64,000 nt of DNA, taken from the NCBI RefSeq assembly GCF_011299595.1, contig NZ_CP049867.1, positions 496,001 to 560,000 on the forward strand, written 5' to 3'. Under the pieces are notes generated by a model. It saw nothing but the letters and a program-made list of their open reading frames with translations, ran no database searches and was not told where the DNA came from. Position 1 is the stretch's first letter; every line of letters starts with the position of its first letter. Source of the DNA: Nocardioides sp. HDW12B (GTDB taxonomy: Bacteria; Actinomycetota; Actinomycetes; Propionibacteriales; Nocardioidaceae). Below, piece after piece: positions 51,242 through 60,251 of this stretch. The translations under genes were made by a program, and so were the position numbers.

Positions 51242-54200
51242 ATGATCGTCCCGCGTTTCGTTGCTCGTGCCGTGGCCGCTGCAGGGTTGTCCCTGGTGAC
51301 GGCCGGTCTGGTGCTGATCCCGGGGCCGGCTCAGGCCGACACCCATCCGCTCGACCCTGCTGACCCGACAACGCCGCGCACGGCCGCGGCGCGGCCGCTG
51401 CCCACGACGCAGATCAACGGCGTCGTGTGGTCGCAGGCAGTCATCGGCAACACGGTCTACGTGGCCGGCGAGTTCACCACGGCCCGGCCCGCGGGGGCGG
51501 CCCCGGGCGTGAACGAGGTGCCTCGCAGCAACCTCCTGGCCTACGACATCCGGACCGGGCTCCTGTCGCAGACCTGGACTCCCACGGCCAACGCCGTCGT
51601 GAACGACATCGAGGTCTCGCCCGACAACTCCCGGATCTACATCGGTGGAGCGTTCACGGAGGTCAACGGCCAGACGCAGCGGCGCATCGCCGCGCTCGAC
51701 CCGACGACCGGCAACCGGATCGCCAGCTTCGCTCCCAATCCCAACGGCCGCGTCCGCGCGATCGCCCCGACGAACACGTCGGTCTACTTCGGGGGAAACT
51801 TCGGCGCGGTCCGCGGGGTGACCCGGATCGCGTTCGCCGCGGCCCGGGCCTCGGACGGAGCCCTGCTCGAGTGGGCCCCGGCAGCGGGGGAGGGCTTCCC
51901 GTGGGACATGGTGCTCTCGCCGGACCACGAGCAGGTGCTGCTCGGCGGGTCGTTCGTCTCCATCAACGGCTCGGACAACCCCGGCCTGGGACTCGCGTCC
52001 GTCGACGCGGTGACCGGTGCGTCGCTGCCCTGGGCGGCCAACAGCCTGATCCGCAACGACGGGCGTCAGCAGTCGGCGATCACGTCGCTCGAGACCGACG
52101 GCGACTCGGTCTACGCCACCGGTGCGACCTACTCACGGCTGAGCAGGCTCGAGGGCGTGGCCCGGATGGACTGGGACGGCGGGGACGTCATCTGGGTGGA
52201 GGACTGCCACGGTGACTCGCTGGACACCTTCCCGTCCGGTGACGTCGTGTACGTCGCCTCCCACGCGCACTACTGCGGCAACCTGGCCGACGGGTTCCCG
52301 CAGCCCGACCAGTGGAACATGTACCGGGGGACGGCGTTCACGAAGCGCACCACGGGGACGCTGCGCACCGAGTACCTCAACTACTTCAACTTCGCCGGGA
52401 CCCCGGCACCCTCGATGCTGCACTGGCTGCCCAACATCCCGGCCGGCAGCTACACGGGCAACGACCAGGGCGCCTGGGCGGTCGACGGCAACGACGACTA
52501 CGTCGTCATGGGCGGTGAGTTCCCCAACGCCGGCGGCACGCAGCAGCAGGGCCTGGTGCGGTTCGCCAAGGACCCTTCCTCGTCGATCTCGCCCGACGAG
52601 ACCCCGGCACGACTCACGCCCACCGTGCGCAGCCATGGCGCGGGCGAGGCCCTCGTCAGCTGGCGCACCAGCTGGGACCGGGACAACGAGAACCTGACCT
52701 ACCAGGTGGTCCGCAACGAGAACTTCGCGAGCCCGATCCACACCCGGGTGGTCTCCTCGTCGGACTGGGACCGGCCCTACCAGAGCTTCCTGGACACCGG
52801 TGTGACGCCGGGTTCGTCCGCGACCTACCGGGTCGTCGTGCGTGACCCCCTGGGCAACCAGATCCGCTCCAACCCGGTCACGGTCCAGGTGGGATCGAGC
52901 GGCGCGTCGGACGCCTACGCCCGATCGGTCGCCGCTGACGGTCCCATGCACTACTGGCGCTTCAGCGAGTCGTCCGGCTCGACGGTCGCCGGGTACACAG
53001 GTCGTGAGAACGGCACCCTGGCAGGGAGCCCGACCCGTGGCCAGCCCGGCGTCGTGCCCGGCGACGCGTCGATCCGCTTCGACGGCACCAGCAGCCAGAG
53101 GATGGCCAACGCCGCCGCTGCCGAGGGGCCGTTCTGGTACACCGTCGAGGCGTGGTTCAACACCACGACGAACCGGGGCGGCAAGATCGTCGGCTACGGA
53201 AACTCGCAGTCCGGCACCAGCAGCAGCAGCCAGTCCGACCACGCTCTGTACATGGACAACAGCGGGCGGATCATCTTCGGCAGCCGTCAGGGAGGCGGCA
53301 ACCAGGTCCTGGCCAGCGGAAGCGGACTCAACAACGGTCAGTGGCACCAGGCAGTCGGTGTCGTGACCAACGGCGGCATGAGCCTCTACATCGACGGGGC
53401 GCGGACCGGTTACCGGTCGGACGTCCGGACGGGTGCCTCGTTCAACGGCTTCTGGCGGGTCGGCGGCGACAACCTGAGTGGCTGGTCCAGCCGTCCCTCC
53501 AGCGACTACTTCGCCGGCAGCATCGACGAGGTCGCGGTCTACGGTCACGGCCTGAGCTCGAGCCGCATCCGCGACCACTACACGAAGAGCGGGCGCGCGC
53601 TCTCGGGTGCTCCGACCGACGCGTACGGCGCCGCTGTCGCCGGGGACGGACCGAGCGCGTACTGGCGCTTCGCCGAGTCGGGCGGCACGACCGCCGTGGA
53701 CTCCTCGCTCAGCGGTGCGAACGGGACGTTCCTCGACGGTGCCGCGCGCGGCGCCACGGGGTCCGGGGCCGTCGGGGTCCCGACCGACCGGACGGCCAGC
53801 TTCGACGGCACCAACGACACGGTGGCGGCCGACGGCAGCAGGACGGCACCGGACCGGTTCTCGGCTGAGGCGTGGATCAAGACCAGCTCGACGTCGGGCG
53901 GCCGGATCATGGGCTTCGGCGCGAACCGCACCGGCACGAGCCCCCGGACCGACCGTCACGTCTACATGACCGACAACGGGCGGCTTCGCTTCGGCACCGC
54001 GTACCGCGGCGTCCAGTCCGTGGTCGAGACCGGTCAGCCCTACAACGACAACGCATGGCACCACGTGGTGGCCACGCAGGGTCCGCTGGGCATGCGCCTG
54101 TACGTCGACGGGGTGCTGGCCGGCAGCGACCCGACGGCGACCAACGAGGCCTTCACGGGCTACTGGCGGGTCGGCGGTGACTCGCTCGCCGGTTGGGCGA

Positions 54201-55456
54201 GCCGTCCCTCGAGCGACTACCTCGCCGGCTCGATCGACGAGGTGGCCTTCTACGACCGACCGTTGAGCGCTGGTCAGGTGGGGTCCCACTACAGCGCCGG
54301 TGGCGGCCAGCCCACCAACGAGCTGCCCCAGGCGGACTTCACCGCTGCGATCGAGGACCTCGAGGTCCAGTTCACCGACGGATCGGACGACCCGGACGGC
54401 ACGATCGCGTCGCGGAGCTGGTCCTTCGGTGACGGCTCGACGAGCACGGCGACGAACCCGACACACACCTACTCGGCCGCCGGCAAGTACGTGGTCGAGC
54501 TGACGGTCACCGACGACCGCGGCGACAGCGACACCGTGAGCAAGGAGGTCACGGTCACGGTCCCGGTGAACGAGCCCCCGACGGCGGGCTTCACCACCAC
54601 GGTCGACGGCCTCTCGATCGACGTCGACGGCAACGCCTCCGACGACCCCGACGGGTCGGTCGCGTCCTACGCCTGGGACTGGGGTGACGGCACGGCCGAC
54701 GGGTCCGGGGCCACGGACTCCCACACCTACGCGGCGGCGGGGACCTACACGGTCGCGCTGACCGTCACCGACGACGAAGGGGCTGAGGACGTCGTGACCC
54801 AGGAGGTCACCGTGGCCGTGGCCGTTGCGCAGGACGCCTTCCAGCGGACGGTGACCGGCGGGTGGGGAACCGCCGACGTCGGCGGACCGTGGACCTCCGC
54901 CGCGGGAGTCGGCCGGCTCTCGGTCGCGGGTGGTCGCGGGGTCGTCACGGCTGGTCCGGGCCAGGCGAACTGGGCCTACCTCAACGGGATCGCCGAGACC
55001 GACGTCGCGGGCACGGTCGACCTGACGACGGACAAGGCGCCGACGGGCGGGGGCGTCTACATGTCGGTGCTGGCTCGACGGGTCGGCAACAACTCCTACA
55101 ACTTCCGCACGCGGTTCATGCCCGACGGCACGGTGCGGTTGTGGGTCGTGCGGGAGGTCGCCGGCGCCGAGACCCAGCTCGGAGCCGCGGTGCTCGCGGT
55201 GCCGGGCGTGTCCTACGCCCCGGGCGACGTGCTGAGGCTGAGGTTCGAGGTGTCCGGTGGGGCGAACGCCACCCTGAGGGCGACTCTCTGGGAGACCGGT
55301 ACACCGGAGCCGGCGGCCCAGGTCGTACGCACCGACAGCACACCGGCCCTCGCGGGTGCGGGCGCCGTCGGCGTGTCCACCAGCCTGTCGGGGACCGCCA
55401 CCAACGGTCCGGTGCAGATGCGCTTCGACAACCTGGACGTCATCCCGCTCGGCTGA
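51242..55456 (+). CDS. Giant secreted protein: propeller, two LamG-like, two PKD domains
   Basis: 1404 residues. A signal peptide cleaves after residue 32 (GPAQA). A beta-propeller-like region (about 45-470) has repeated blades such as VYVAGEFTT, IYIGGAFTEVNGQ and VYFGGNFGAVRG. An FN3-like stretch follows (about 475-550). Two 236-residue concanavalin/LamG-like repeats start at residues 557 (DAYARSVAADGP) and 793 (DAYGAAVAGDGP). Two PKD domains follow at about 1027-1105 and 1110-1195 (SWSFGDGST, AWDWGDGTA), then a last beta domain (DAFQRTVTGGWG). No catalytic residue was recognised. Its place between flippase and polymerase genes suggests it binds or anchors the polysaccharide outside the cell. 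The start ATG 51242 gives a proper signal peptide. Confidence 0.88.
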   Translation: MIVPRFVARAVAAAGLSLVTAGLVLIPGPAQADTHPLDPADPTTPRTAAARPLPTTQINGVVWSQAVIGNTVYVAGEFTTARPAGAAPGVNEVPRSNLLAYDIRTGLLSQTWTPTANAVVNDIEVSPDNSRIYIGGAFTEVNGQTQRRIAALDPTTGNRIASFAPNPNGRVRAIAPTNTSVYFGGNFGAVRGVTRIAFAAARASDGALLEWAPAAGEGFPWDMVLSPDHEQVLLGGSFVSINGSDNPGLGLASVDAVTGASLPWAANSLIRNDGRQQSAITSLETDGDSVYATGATYSRLSRLEGVARMDWDGGDVIWVEDCHGDSLDTFPSGDVVYVASHAHYCGNLADGFPQPDQWNMYRGTAFTKRTTGTLRTEYLNYFNFAGTPAPSMLHWLPNIPAGSYTGNDQGAWAVDGNDDYVVMGGEFPNAGGTQQQGLVRFAKDPSSSISPDETPARLTPTVRSHGAGEALVSWRTSWDRDNENLTYQVVRNENFASPIHTRVVSSSDWDRPYQSFLDTGVTPGSSATYRVVVRDPLGNQIRSNPVTVQVGSSGASDAYARSVAADGPMHYWRFSESSGSTVAGYTGRENGTLAGSPTRGQPGVVPGDASIRFDGTSSQRMANAAAAEGPFWYTVEAWFNTTTNRGGKIVGYGNSQSGTSSSSQSDHALYMDNSGRIIFGSRQGGGNQVLASGSGLNNGQWHQAVGVVTNGGMSLYIDGARTGYRSDVRTGASFNGFWRVGGDNLSGWSSRPSSDYFAGSIDEVAVYGHGLSSSRIRDHYTKSGRALSGAPTDAYGAAVAGDGPSAYWRFAESGGTTAVDSSLSGANGTFLDGAARGATGSGAVGVPTDRTASFDGTNDTVAADGSRTAPDRFSAEAWIKTSSTSGGRIMGFGANRTGTSPRTDRHVYMTDNGRLRFGTAYRGVQSVVETGQPYNDNAWHHVVATQGPLGMRLYVDGVLAGSDPTATNEAFTGYWRVGGDSLAGWASRPSSDYLAGSIDEVAFYDRPLSAGQVGSHYSAGGGQPTNELPQADFTAAIEDLEVQFTDGSDDPDGTIASRSWSFGDGSTSTATNPTHTYSAAGKYVVELTVTDDRGDSDTVSKEVTVTVPVNEPPTAGFTTTVDGLSIDVDGNASDDPDGSVASYAWDWGDGTADGSGATDSHTYAAAGTYTVALTVTDDEGAEDVVTQEVTVAVAVAQDAFQRTVTGGWGTADVGGPWTSAAGVGRLSVAGGRGVVTAGPGQANWAYLNGIAETDVAGTVDLTTDKAPTGGGVYMSVLARRVGNNSYNFRTRFMPDGTVRLWVVREVAGAETQLGAAVLAVPGVSYAPGDVLRLRFEVSGGANATLRATLWETGTPEPAAQVVRTDSTPALAGAGAVGVSTSLSGTATNGPVQMRFDNLDVIPLG

Positions 55457-55506
55457 TCCGAGGCGCCCTTGCGGCGCTTCGGGAGGGCGAGGGGTGAGGA
55501 GCGCTG

Positions 55507-56823
55507 GTGCAGCAGGAAGTAGGGCTCGACGCGAGCGCCACGTCGGGGGAGGTGCGACGGCACCGGCTCGGCGTGGCCCTCGTGTGGACGGCCACGGCGT
55601 GGACGGTCCTGCCCCGAGTGCTCCAGAGCGTGACGGCGCCGAAGGTGCGTGGCGAGGTGGGCGTCCAGTCGGCGGTGACGGGCAATCTCGCCTCGTCGCT
55701 CTCCTCGACCGCGCTCGCCCTCGCCCTGCTCGGCCTGTGCTGCTTCATCGTCCTCGACAGCTTCGCGAGTCCGCGGCGAGCGCCGGTGTTCCGTCTGATG
55801 GCGGTGCTGGCGCCCTGGGCCTACGTGGCCGTGCGGGACCTGTTCGTCGCCGAGGCGCCCCGCGTCGACCTCTTGGTGCACACCGCGGTGATGCTCGCGA
55901 TCTGGAGGCTGCACCCGGATCGTCGGATGCTCGTGGCTCTGGGCTACGCCGTCGGGGCGTCGGCTGCCCTCGCCGTGCTCATGGGAGTCGTGGTGCCCGG
56001 CTCGGCGGTCTTCAGCACCGAGATCGGAGGTCAGATCACCGACGACAAGGCGGTGTTCTCCCTGGGTCTCCTGGCGGGGTTCTTCAGCCACAGCAACACG
56101 TTGGGACAGATGCTGGCGCTCGGGCTGCCGGTCGTCCTCCTCATCCCCAAGCGCGGTTGGAGGCTGGGCGCCCTCGCCGTGCTCCTCCTCGCCCTGCTCT
56201 GGACGGCGTCGCGCACCGCCTGGATCGGCGTTGCTGTCTCCGTGGTCGTCGTGACGGTGCTGCTCCCACTGCCCGCACCGCTCCGTCGGATGGCCGCGGC
56301 GACGGCGATGGCCGGGGCCGTCTCGGTCGCGGCGCTGGTGCCCCTCCTCGTGCGCGACCCGTCGGCGTTCACCTCGCGCGGCATCGTCTGGATCACGACC
56401 CGGGAGGCGTTCGGCGTCAGCCCGGTGTTCGGGCGCGGTTCGAACTGGTTCGAGGTGGTCGGGAGCACGTCCGAACGCTTGGGCGTGGCCGCCAGCACCG
56501 CCCACAGCCAGCTTCTGCACATGATGGTCACCGGAGGACTGGTGCTCGTGCTGCTGACGCTGCCCATGCTGGCGATGGTGGTCGCCGGAGCCCTCCGTCA
56601 CCTTCGCGAGGGGTCGGTGTGGGGCGTGGTGTACGTCATCGCCCTCGCTGGGTGCGGGACGACCGAGGTCGTGATCAAGTTCGGTTCGGTGGCCGCTGCG
56701 TTCCCGGTGGTCATGATTCCGCTCGGGGTCCTGCTGTTTGGTGAGGAAGCTGCACCCCCGTTAGCATCTCCGGACGTCGGCGCCGATGACCGGGGACATG
56801 TCTTGTCGAGCGGGGGACGATGA
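55507..56823 (+). CDS. O-antigen ligase / Wzy-type polymerase-like membrane protein
   Basis: 438 residues with about eleven hydrophobic helices. The signature region HSNTLGQMLALGLPVVLL and LLWTASRTAWIGVAVSVVVV, followed by a large extracytoplasmic loop (RDPSAFTSRGIVW ... FGRGSNWF ... AHSQLLHMM), matches the WaaL/Wzy_C ligase-polymerase family. It would polymerise or ligate repeat units at the outer membrane face. GTG at 55507 has GAGG upstream. It overlaps the next gene by four bases (ATGA). Confidence 0.87.
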   Translation: MQQEVGLDASATSGEVRRHRLGVALVWTATAWTVLPRVLQSVTAPKVRGEVGVQSAVTGNLASSLSSTALALALLGLCCFIVLDSFASPRRAPVFRLMAVLAPWAYVAVRDLFVAEAPRVDLLVHTAVMLAIWRLHPDRRMLVALGYAVGASAALAVLMGVVVPGSAVFSTEIGGQITDDKAVFSLGLLAGFFSHSNTLGQMLALGLPVVLLIPKRGWRLGALAVLLLALLWTASRTAWIGVAVSVVVVTVLLPLPAPLRRMAAATAMAGAVSVAALVPLLVRDPSAFTSRGIVWITTREAFGVSPVFGRGSNWFEVVGSTSERLGVAASTAHSQLLHMMVTGGLVLVLLTLPMLAMVVAGALRHLREGSVWGVVYVIALAGCGTTEVVIKFGSVAAAFPVVMIPLGVLLFGEEAAPPLASPDVGADDRGHVLSSGGR

Positions 56824-57470
56824 CGGCTCAGCCAGTGGATGGACGGCCCCGCCTGCCTGGAAAGCCGTGGTGGTGGGTGGCTGCAGCCGTCGGCGTCATC
56901 ATCCTCGCGGCCCTCCTCTGGCGTGGGCTCGACGGCCGGTCCGACGGCTCGCAGCCCGGTGCCGGTGGGGACCCGGCGGGTCTTCCCTCGGCCGACGACC
57001 TCGGATCACCCACCGTCACGCCTTCTCCGGGTCAGACCGAGCCGGGGCTGCAGGAGATGCCGACCTCGACCCCGAAGCCGGTGAGGAAGGCGATCGACGA
57101 GGTCGCGGAGCTCGGCGGAGGGGTGAGTGCCCGGGTCGTCCGGTTCGAGTCCGTGCAGGGCGAGTCGACAGGTCGGGGCGAGCGCGACGCTCCCGCCGTG
57201 CGCTTCACCGTCGAGATCACCAACGACACCTCGTCCGACCTCGACCTGCGTGCTGCCACGGTGACGGCGTACCTCGGGGCAGACCAGGCGCCGGCTCCCG
57301 ACCTCGGCGCCCCGGGTGTCCGACTCTTCCCGGCGTCGGCTGCGCCGGGCACGACGGCGTCCGGGACCTTCGTGTTCGCGATCCCCCCGGGGGAGCGGGA
57401 CGACGTCTCCGTCCACGTGGGATATCGCGGTGAGGCCCCGACGGCCGTGTTCCGCGGCTCGGTGTCGTGA
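56820..57470 (+). CDS. Membrane-anchored extracytoplasmic protein in the polysaccharide locus
   Basis: 216 residues. One membrane helix (about 16-37: KPWWWVAAAVGVIILAALLW), a Ser/Pro/Gly-rich linker (about 38-80), then a single beta-rich domain (about 85-216) whose VRFTVEITNDTSSDLDLRAATVTAYLG strand pattern resembles DUF4352/Ig-like extracytoplasmic domains. No catalytic motif. It is translationally coupled to the polymerase gene and precedes the chain-length gene, so a role in assembly is inferred. Confidence 0.75.
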   Translation: MTAQPVDGRPRLPGKPWWWVAAAVGVIILAALLWRGLDGRSDGSQPGAGGDPAGLPSADDLGSPTVTPSPGQTEPGLQEMPTSTPKPVRKAIDEVAELGGGVSARVVRFESVQGESTGRGERDAPAVRFTVEITNDTSSDLDLRAATVTAYLGADQAPAPDLGAPGVRLFPASAAPGTTASGTFVFAIPPGERDDVSVHVGYRGEAPTAVFRGSVS

Positions 57471-57585
57471 CGGGCTTGAGCCAACGCGAGGTTCACGTGC
57501 GACACACTGTGAGACGATCACCACGGTGCATGCACGCCTGGAGTGAGGATGCCGACGGGCTCGAGCGCCTAGGGAGAAGCAGCAG

Positions 57586-58953
57586 GTGACTCTACGGGAC
57601 TACATACGCGCGCTGCGCAAGCGGTGGTGGCTGGTCGTGGCCGCTGCCTTGGCCGGCGCGTCCCTCAGTGCCGTGTGGGTCCAGCAGCTGCCCCCCGTCT
57701 ACCAGGGCACGGTCACGTTCTTCGCGACCACCCCCAGCCTCGATCCCTCCTCGCCGCTCCAGTCCGACCTCTTCGGTCAGCAGCGGGTCAACAGCTACGT
57801 ACGCCTGCTGAAAAGTGAGCTGATGGCTGAGCGCGTGGTGGCCGACACCGATCTCGACCTGTCCGAGCGCGAGGTGATGACCTCGGTCGAGGGCAAGGCG
57901 GACCTGAACACCGTCCTCCTCACAGCGGAGATCAGGAACACCTCGCCCGACCGGGTCCAGGCCATCACCGAATCGGTCGCCGTCGAGATGCCGAGCCTGG
58001 TCGAGGAGATCGAGAGCGAGGGGGGACAGGCCCCGGTCCTTCTCCGGCGGGTGAGCGGACCCACGATCAACACGAGCCCGGTGAGCCCCCAGAAGGAGCT
58101 GTGGGTGGCGGCAGGACTACTCCTCGGGCTGGCGCTGGGGGTGGCGGTGGCGCTGCTCCGGGGTCTGCTCGACCGCACGGTGCGGACGCCGGAGGACCTG
58201 CGGGAACGGATGGGCGCACCCGTCCTGGGGCGCATCCCTGCCGGGTCCTCGAAGCGGATGAGGCTGCTGGCCAAGGGCAAGATGGGCTGGGCCCACGCCG
58301 AGGCCTTCCGCCAGCTCCGGACCAACCTGCAGTTCGTCGACATCGAGAAGCCGGTCAGCGTCCTCGCGGTCACGTCCTCGCTGCCCGCGGAGGGCAAGTC
58401 GAGCACGGCGGCCTACCTCGCGGTCTCCTTCTCCGAGGCGGGCAAGCGCGTCCTGCTGATCGAGGGCGACCTCCGTCGGCCGGTCCTCGCCGACATCTTC
58501 GGGCTGGAGGGCGGCGTCGGACTGACCAACGTGCTGGCGCACCAGGTGCTGCTGGACGAGGTGGTGCAGCCGTGGGGAACCCATGGTCTGCACTTCCTGG
58601 CCAGCGGGCCGATCCCGCCCAACCCGTCAGAGCTGCTGGGCAGCGATGCCATGGTCAAGCTTCTCGTGGAGGCTCGCGGGGTCTACGACCTCGTCGTGAT
58701 CGACACGCCTCCGCTGCTCCCGGTCACCGACGGCGCGATCACGGCCGCCGGCGCCGACGGCGCCATCGTGGTGGTGCGCTACAGCAAGACGCGCACGAAC
58801 GACGTGCAGCGAGCGCTGGAGAATCTCCGCGCCGTCGACGCCCGGGTGCTCGGCACGGTCCTCAACCGTGCGCCACTCAAGGGCCAGGACAGCTACACCT
58901 ACGAGAAGTACACCGACAAGGGGGCGAGGGTCCGACGCGGTCAGCTGCGCTAG
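57586..58953 (+). CDS. Polysaccharide chain-length/tyrosine-kinase protein (Wzz-Wzc type)
   Basis: 455 residues. The N-terminal Wzz domain has a membrane helix at about 15-35 and a second at about 175-195, with RDYIRALRKRWWLVVAAAL at the start. The C-terminal BY-kinase domain has Walker A SSLPAEGKSST, Walker A' VLLIEGDLRRPVL and Walker B LVVIDTPPLLP. The C-terminus holds three tyrosines (YTYEKY), likely autophosphorylation sites. It controls chain length and export. Both halves are fused in one chain, as usual in actinobacteria. GTG at 57586 follows GGAG about ten bases upstream. Confidence 0.92.
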   Translation: MTLRDYIRALRKRWWLVVAAALAGASLSAVWVQQLPPVYQGTVTFFATTPSLDPSSPLQSDLFGQQRVNSYVRLLKSELMAERVVADTDLDLSEREVMTSVEGKADLNTVLLTAEIRNTSPDRVQAITESVAVEMPSLVEEIESEGGQAPVLLRRVSGPTINTSPVSPQKELWVAAGLLLGLALGVAVALLRGLLDRTVRTPEDLRERMGAPVLGRIPAGSSKRMRLLAKGKMGWAHAEAFRQLRTNLQFVDIEKPVSVLAVTSSLPAEGKSSTAAYLAVSFSEAGKRVLLIEGDLRRPVLADIFGLEGGVGLTNVLAHQVLLDEVVQPWGTHGLHFLASGPIPPNPSELLGSDAMVKLLVEARGVYDLVVIDTPPLLPVTDGAITAAGADGAIVVVRYSKTRTNDVQRALENLRAVDARVLGTVLNRAPLKGQDSYTYEKYTDKGARVRRGQLR

Positions 58954-58963
58954 CGCCGGCTCG

Positions 58964-59743
58964 TCAGGTGCTCGGCCGCGGTGCTCGGTCCGCAGCAGAG
59001 AGCTCGCGCCACCAGGCGCGGACCGCCACCGCGAGCAGGCCCGCGCTGAGGACGGCGAGCGCACCGTATGCCGTCGCGAACCACCCGGGCCACGCCAGGA
59101 GGACGAAGATCCAGCAGACGAAGCCGTGGTCCGCCGGGAGCGTGAGCCACTTGCGCAGCGGGTGCTCGTTGGCGACGTCGGCTCGTCGCGCAGGCGCACC
59201 GGCCTGCCGCCGGAGGAAGGGCATCACGATCACGCTGAAGTAGGTCGCGGACGCGACCACCAGGAAGGCCATCGGCACCAGGAGGACCGACGTCTCCTCC
59301 ACCGGAGGAAAGCGATACCACGACACGAGCACGCAGAGGTGGAGCAGTGTCGTCTTGAAGCAGTCGACCAGGTGGTCCAGCCACTCGCCCGACACCGACC
59401 CCCCGCCCCGCAGCCTCGCCAGCTGGCCGTCCACCGAGTCCATGACGTACCCCCCGGCCAGCAAGGCACCGACGGCGAACGCCTGCGGCGGTGACGGCTC
59501 GACCAGGGCGAGCAGCGCGAGGCCGAGGGCTGAGAGGACGGCGCTGAGGGCCGTCGCCTGGTTCGGGGTCGTCCCGAAGCTGTGGGCGGCCGCAGCCACC
59601 CGCCGCGCGAGCGGACGGTTGACGTAGCGGCTGTAAGCCGGTGTCCCGAAGGAGGGCTTCTGCGCCGACTCGAGCGCGCCGAGGTTGGCCCGATACGATC
59701 GGTCAGGAAGCGCCGACCCGGTGGCCTGGCCCGACCGGGTCAC
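58964..59743 (-). CDS. CDP-alcohol phosphatidyltransferase family protein
   Basis: 259 residues with about six helices. The family motif is complete: DSVDGQLARLRGGGSVSGEWLDHLVD fits D-x2-DG-x2-AR-x8-G-x3-D-x3-D. These enzymes join a CDP-activated alcohol to a second alcohol with loss of CMP. It starts 45 bases from the divergent cytidylyltransferase gene, which could make its CDP substrate. The acceptor is unknown; a phosphodiester-linked glycan unit is possible. Confidence 0.9.
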   Translation of the reverse strand: MTRSGQATGSALPDRSYRANLGALESAQKPSFGTPAYSRYVNRPLARRVAAAAHSFGTTPNQATALSAVLSALGLALLALVEPSPPQAFAVGALLAGGYVMDSVDGQLARLRGGGSVSGEWLDHLVDCFKTTLLHLCVLVSWYRFPPVEETSVLLVPMAFLVVASATYFSVIVMPFLRRQAGAPARRADVANEHPLRKWLTLPADHGFVCWIFVLLAWPGWFATAYGALAVLSAGLLAVAVRAWWRELSAADRAPRPST

Positions 59744-59788
59744 CGACGTTCACCCTGGCGGTCGGCCCCGAGGGGGGTAATCAGCGTC

Positions 59789-60244
59789 ATGGCACCCATT
59801 GTCGGCTATGCCCCGGGCATCTTCGACCTCTTCCACGTGGGGCACCTCAACATCCTCCGACGCGCCAAGCAGCACTGCGACGTCCTGGTCGCGGGCGTGC
59901 TGTCGGACGAGATGTGCCTGCGCGCGAAGGGGCAGCCTCCGGTGATCCCGGCGATCGAGCGCCTCGAGATCGTCGAGCACGTCGACTTCGTCGACCGGGT
60001 GCACGAGGAGGTCGTGCCACGCAAGCTCGACACCTGGGGTGCGGTGGGCTTCGACCGGATCTTCAAGGGCGACGACTGGCGCGGGACCGACAAGGGGGGA
60101 CGACTCGAGGCTGACATGGCGAGCGTGGGCGTGGAGGTCGTCTACTTCCCCTACACGGTCACGACCTCCAGCACCCAGCTGCGCCGCGCTCTCGCCGCCT
60201 TGCAGGCGGCCCTGCCCGCCGAGGTCGTGGACCTCGCCGACTGA
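59789..60244 (+). CDS. Cytidylyltransferase, glycerol-3-phosphate/TagD type
   Basis: 151 residues. The HxGH-type motif is IFDLFHVGHLNILRRAK, and the C-terminal TTSSTQLRRAL resembles the RTxGISTT phosphate-binding end of TagD proteins. It likely makes CDP-glycerol or another CDP-alcohol. The ATG at 59789 was chosen because no other start lies in frame nearby and the family begins there. Divergent from the CDP-alcohol transferase gene. Confidence 0.87.
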   Translation: MAPIVGYAPGIFDLFHVGHLNILRRAKQHCDVLVAGVLSDEMCLRAKGQPPVIPAIERLEIVEHVDFVDRVHEEVVPRKLDTWGAVGFDRIFKGDDWRGTDKGGRLEADMASVGVEVVYFPYTVTTSSTQLRRALAALQAALPAEVVDLAD

Positions 60245-60251
60245 GCTGCGC

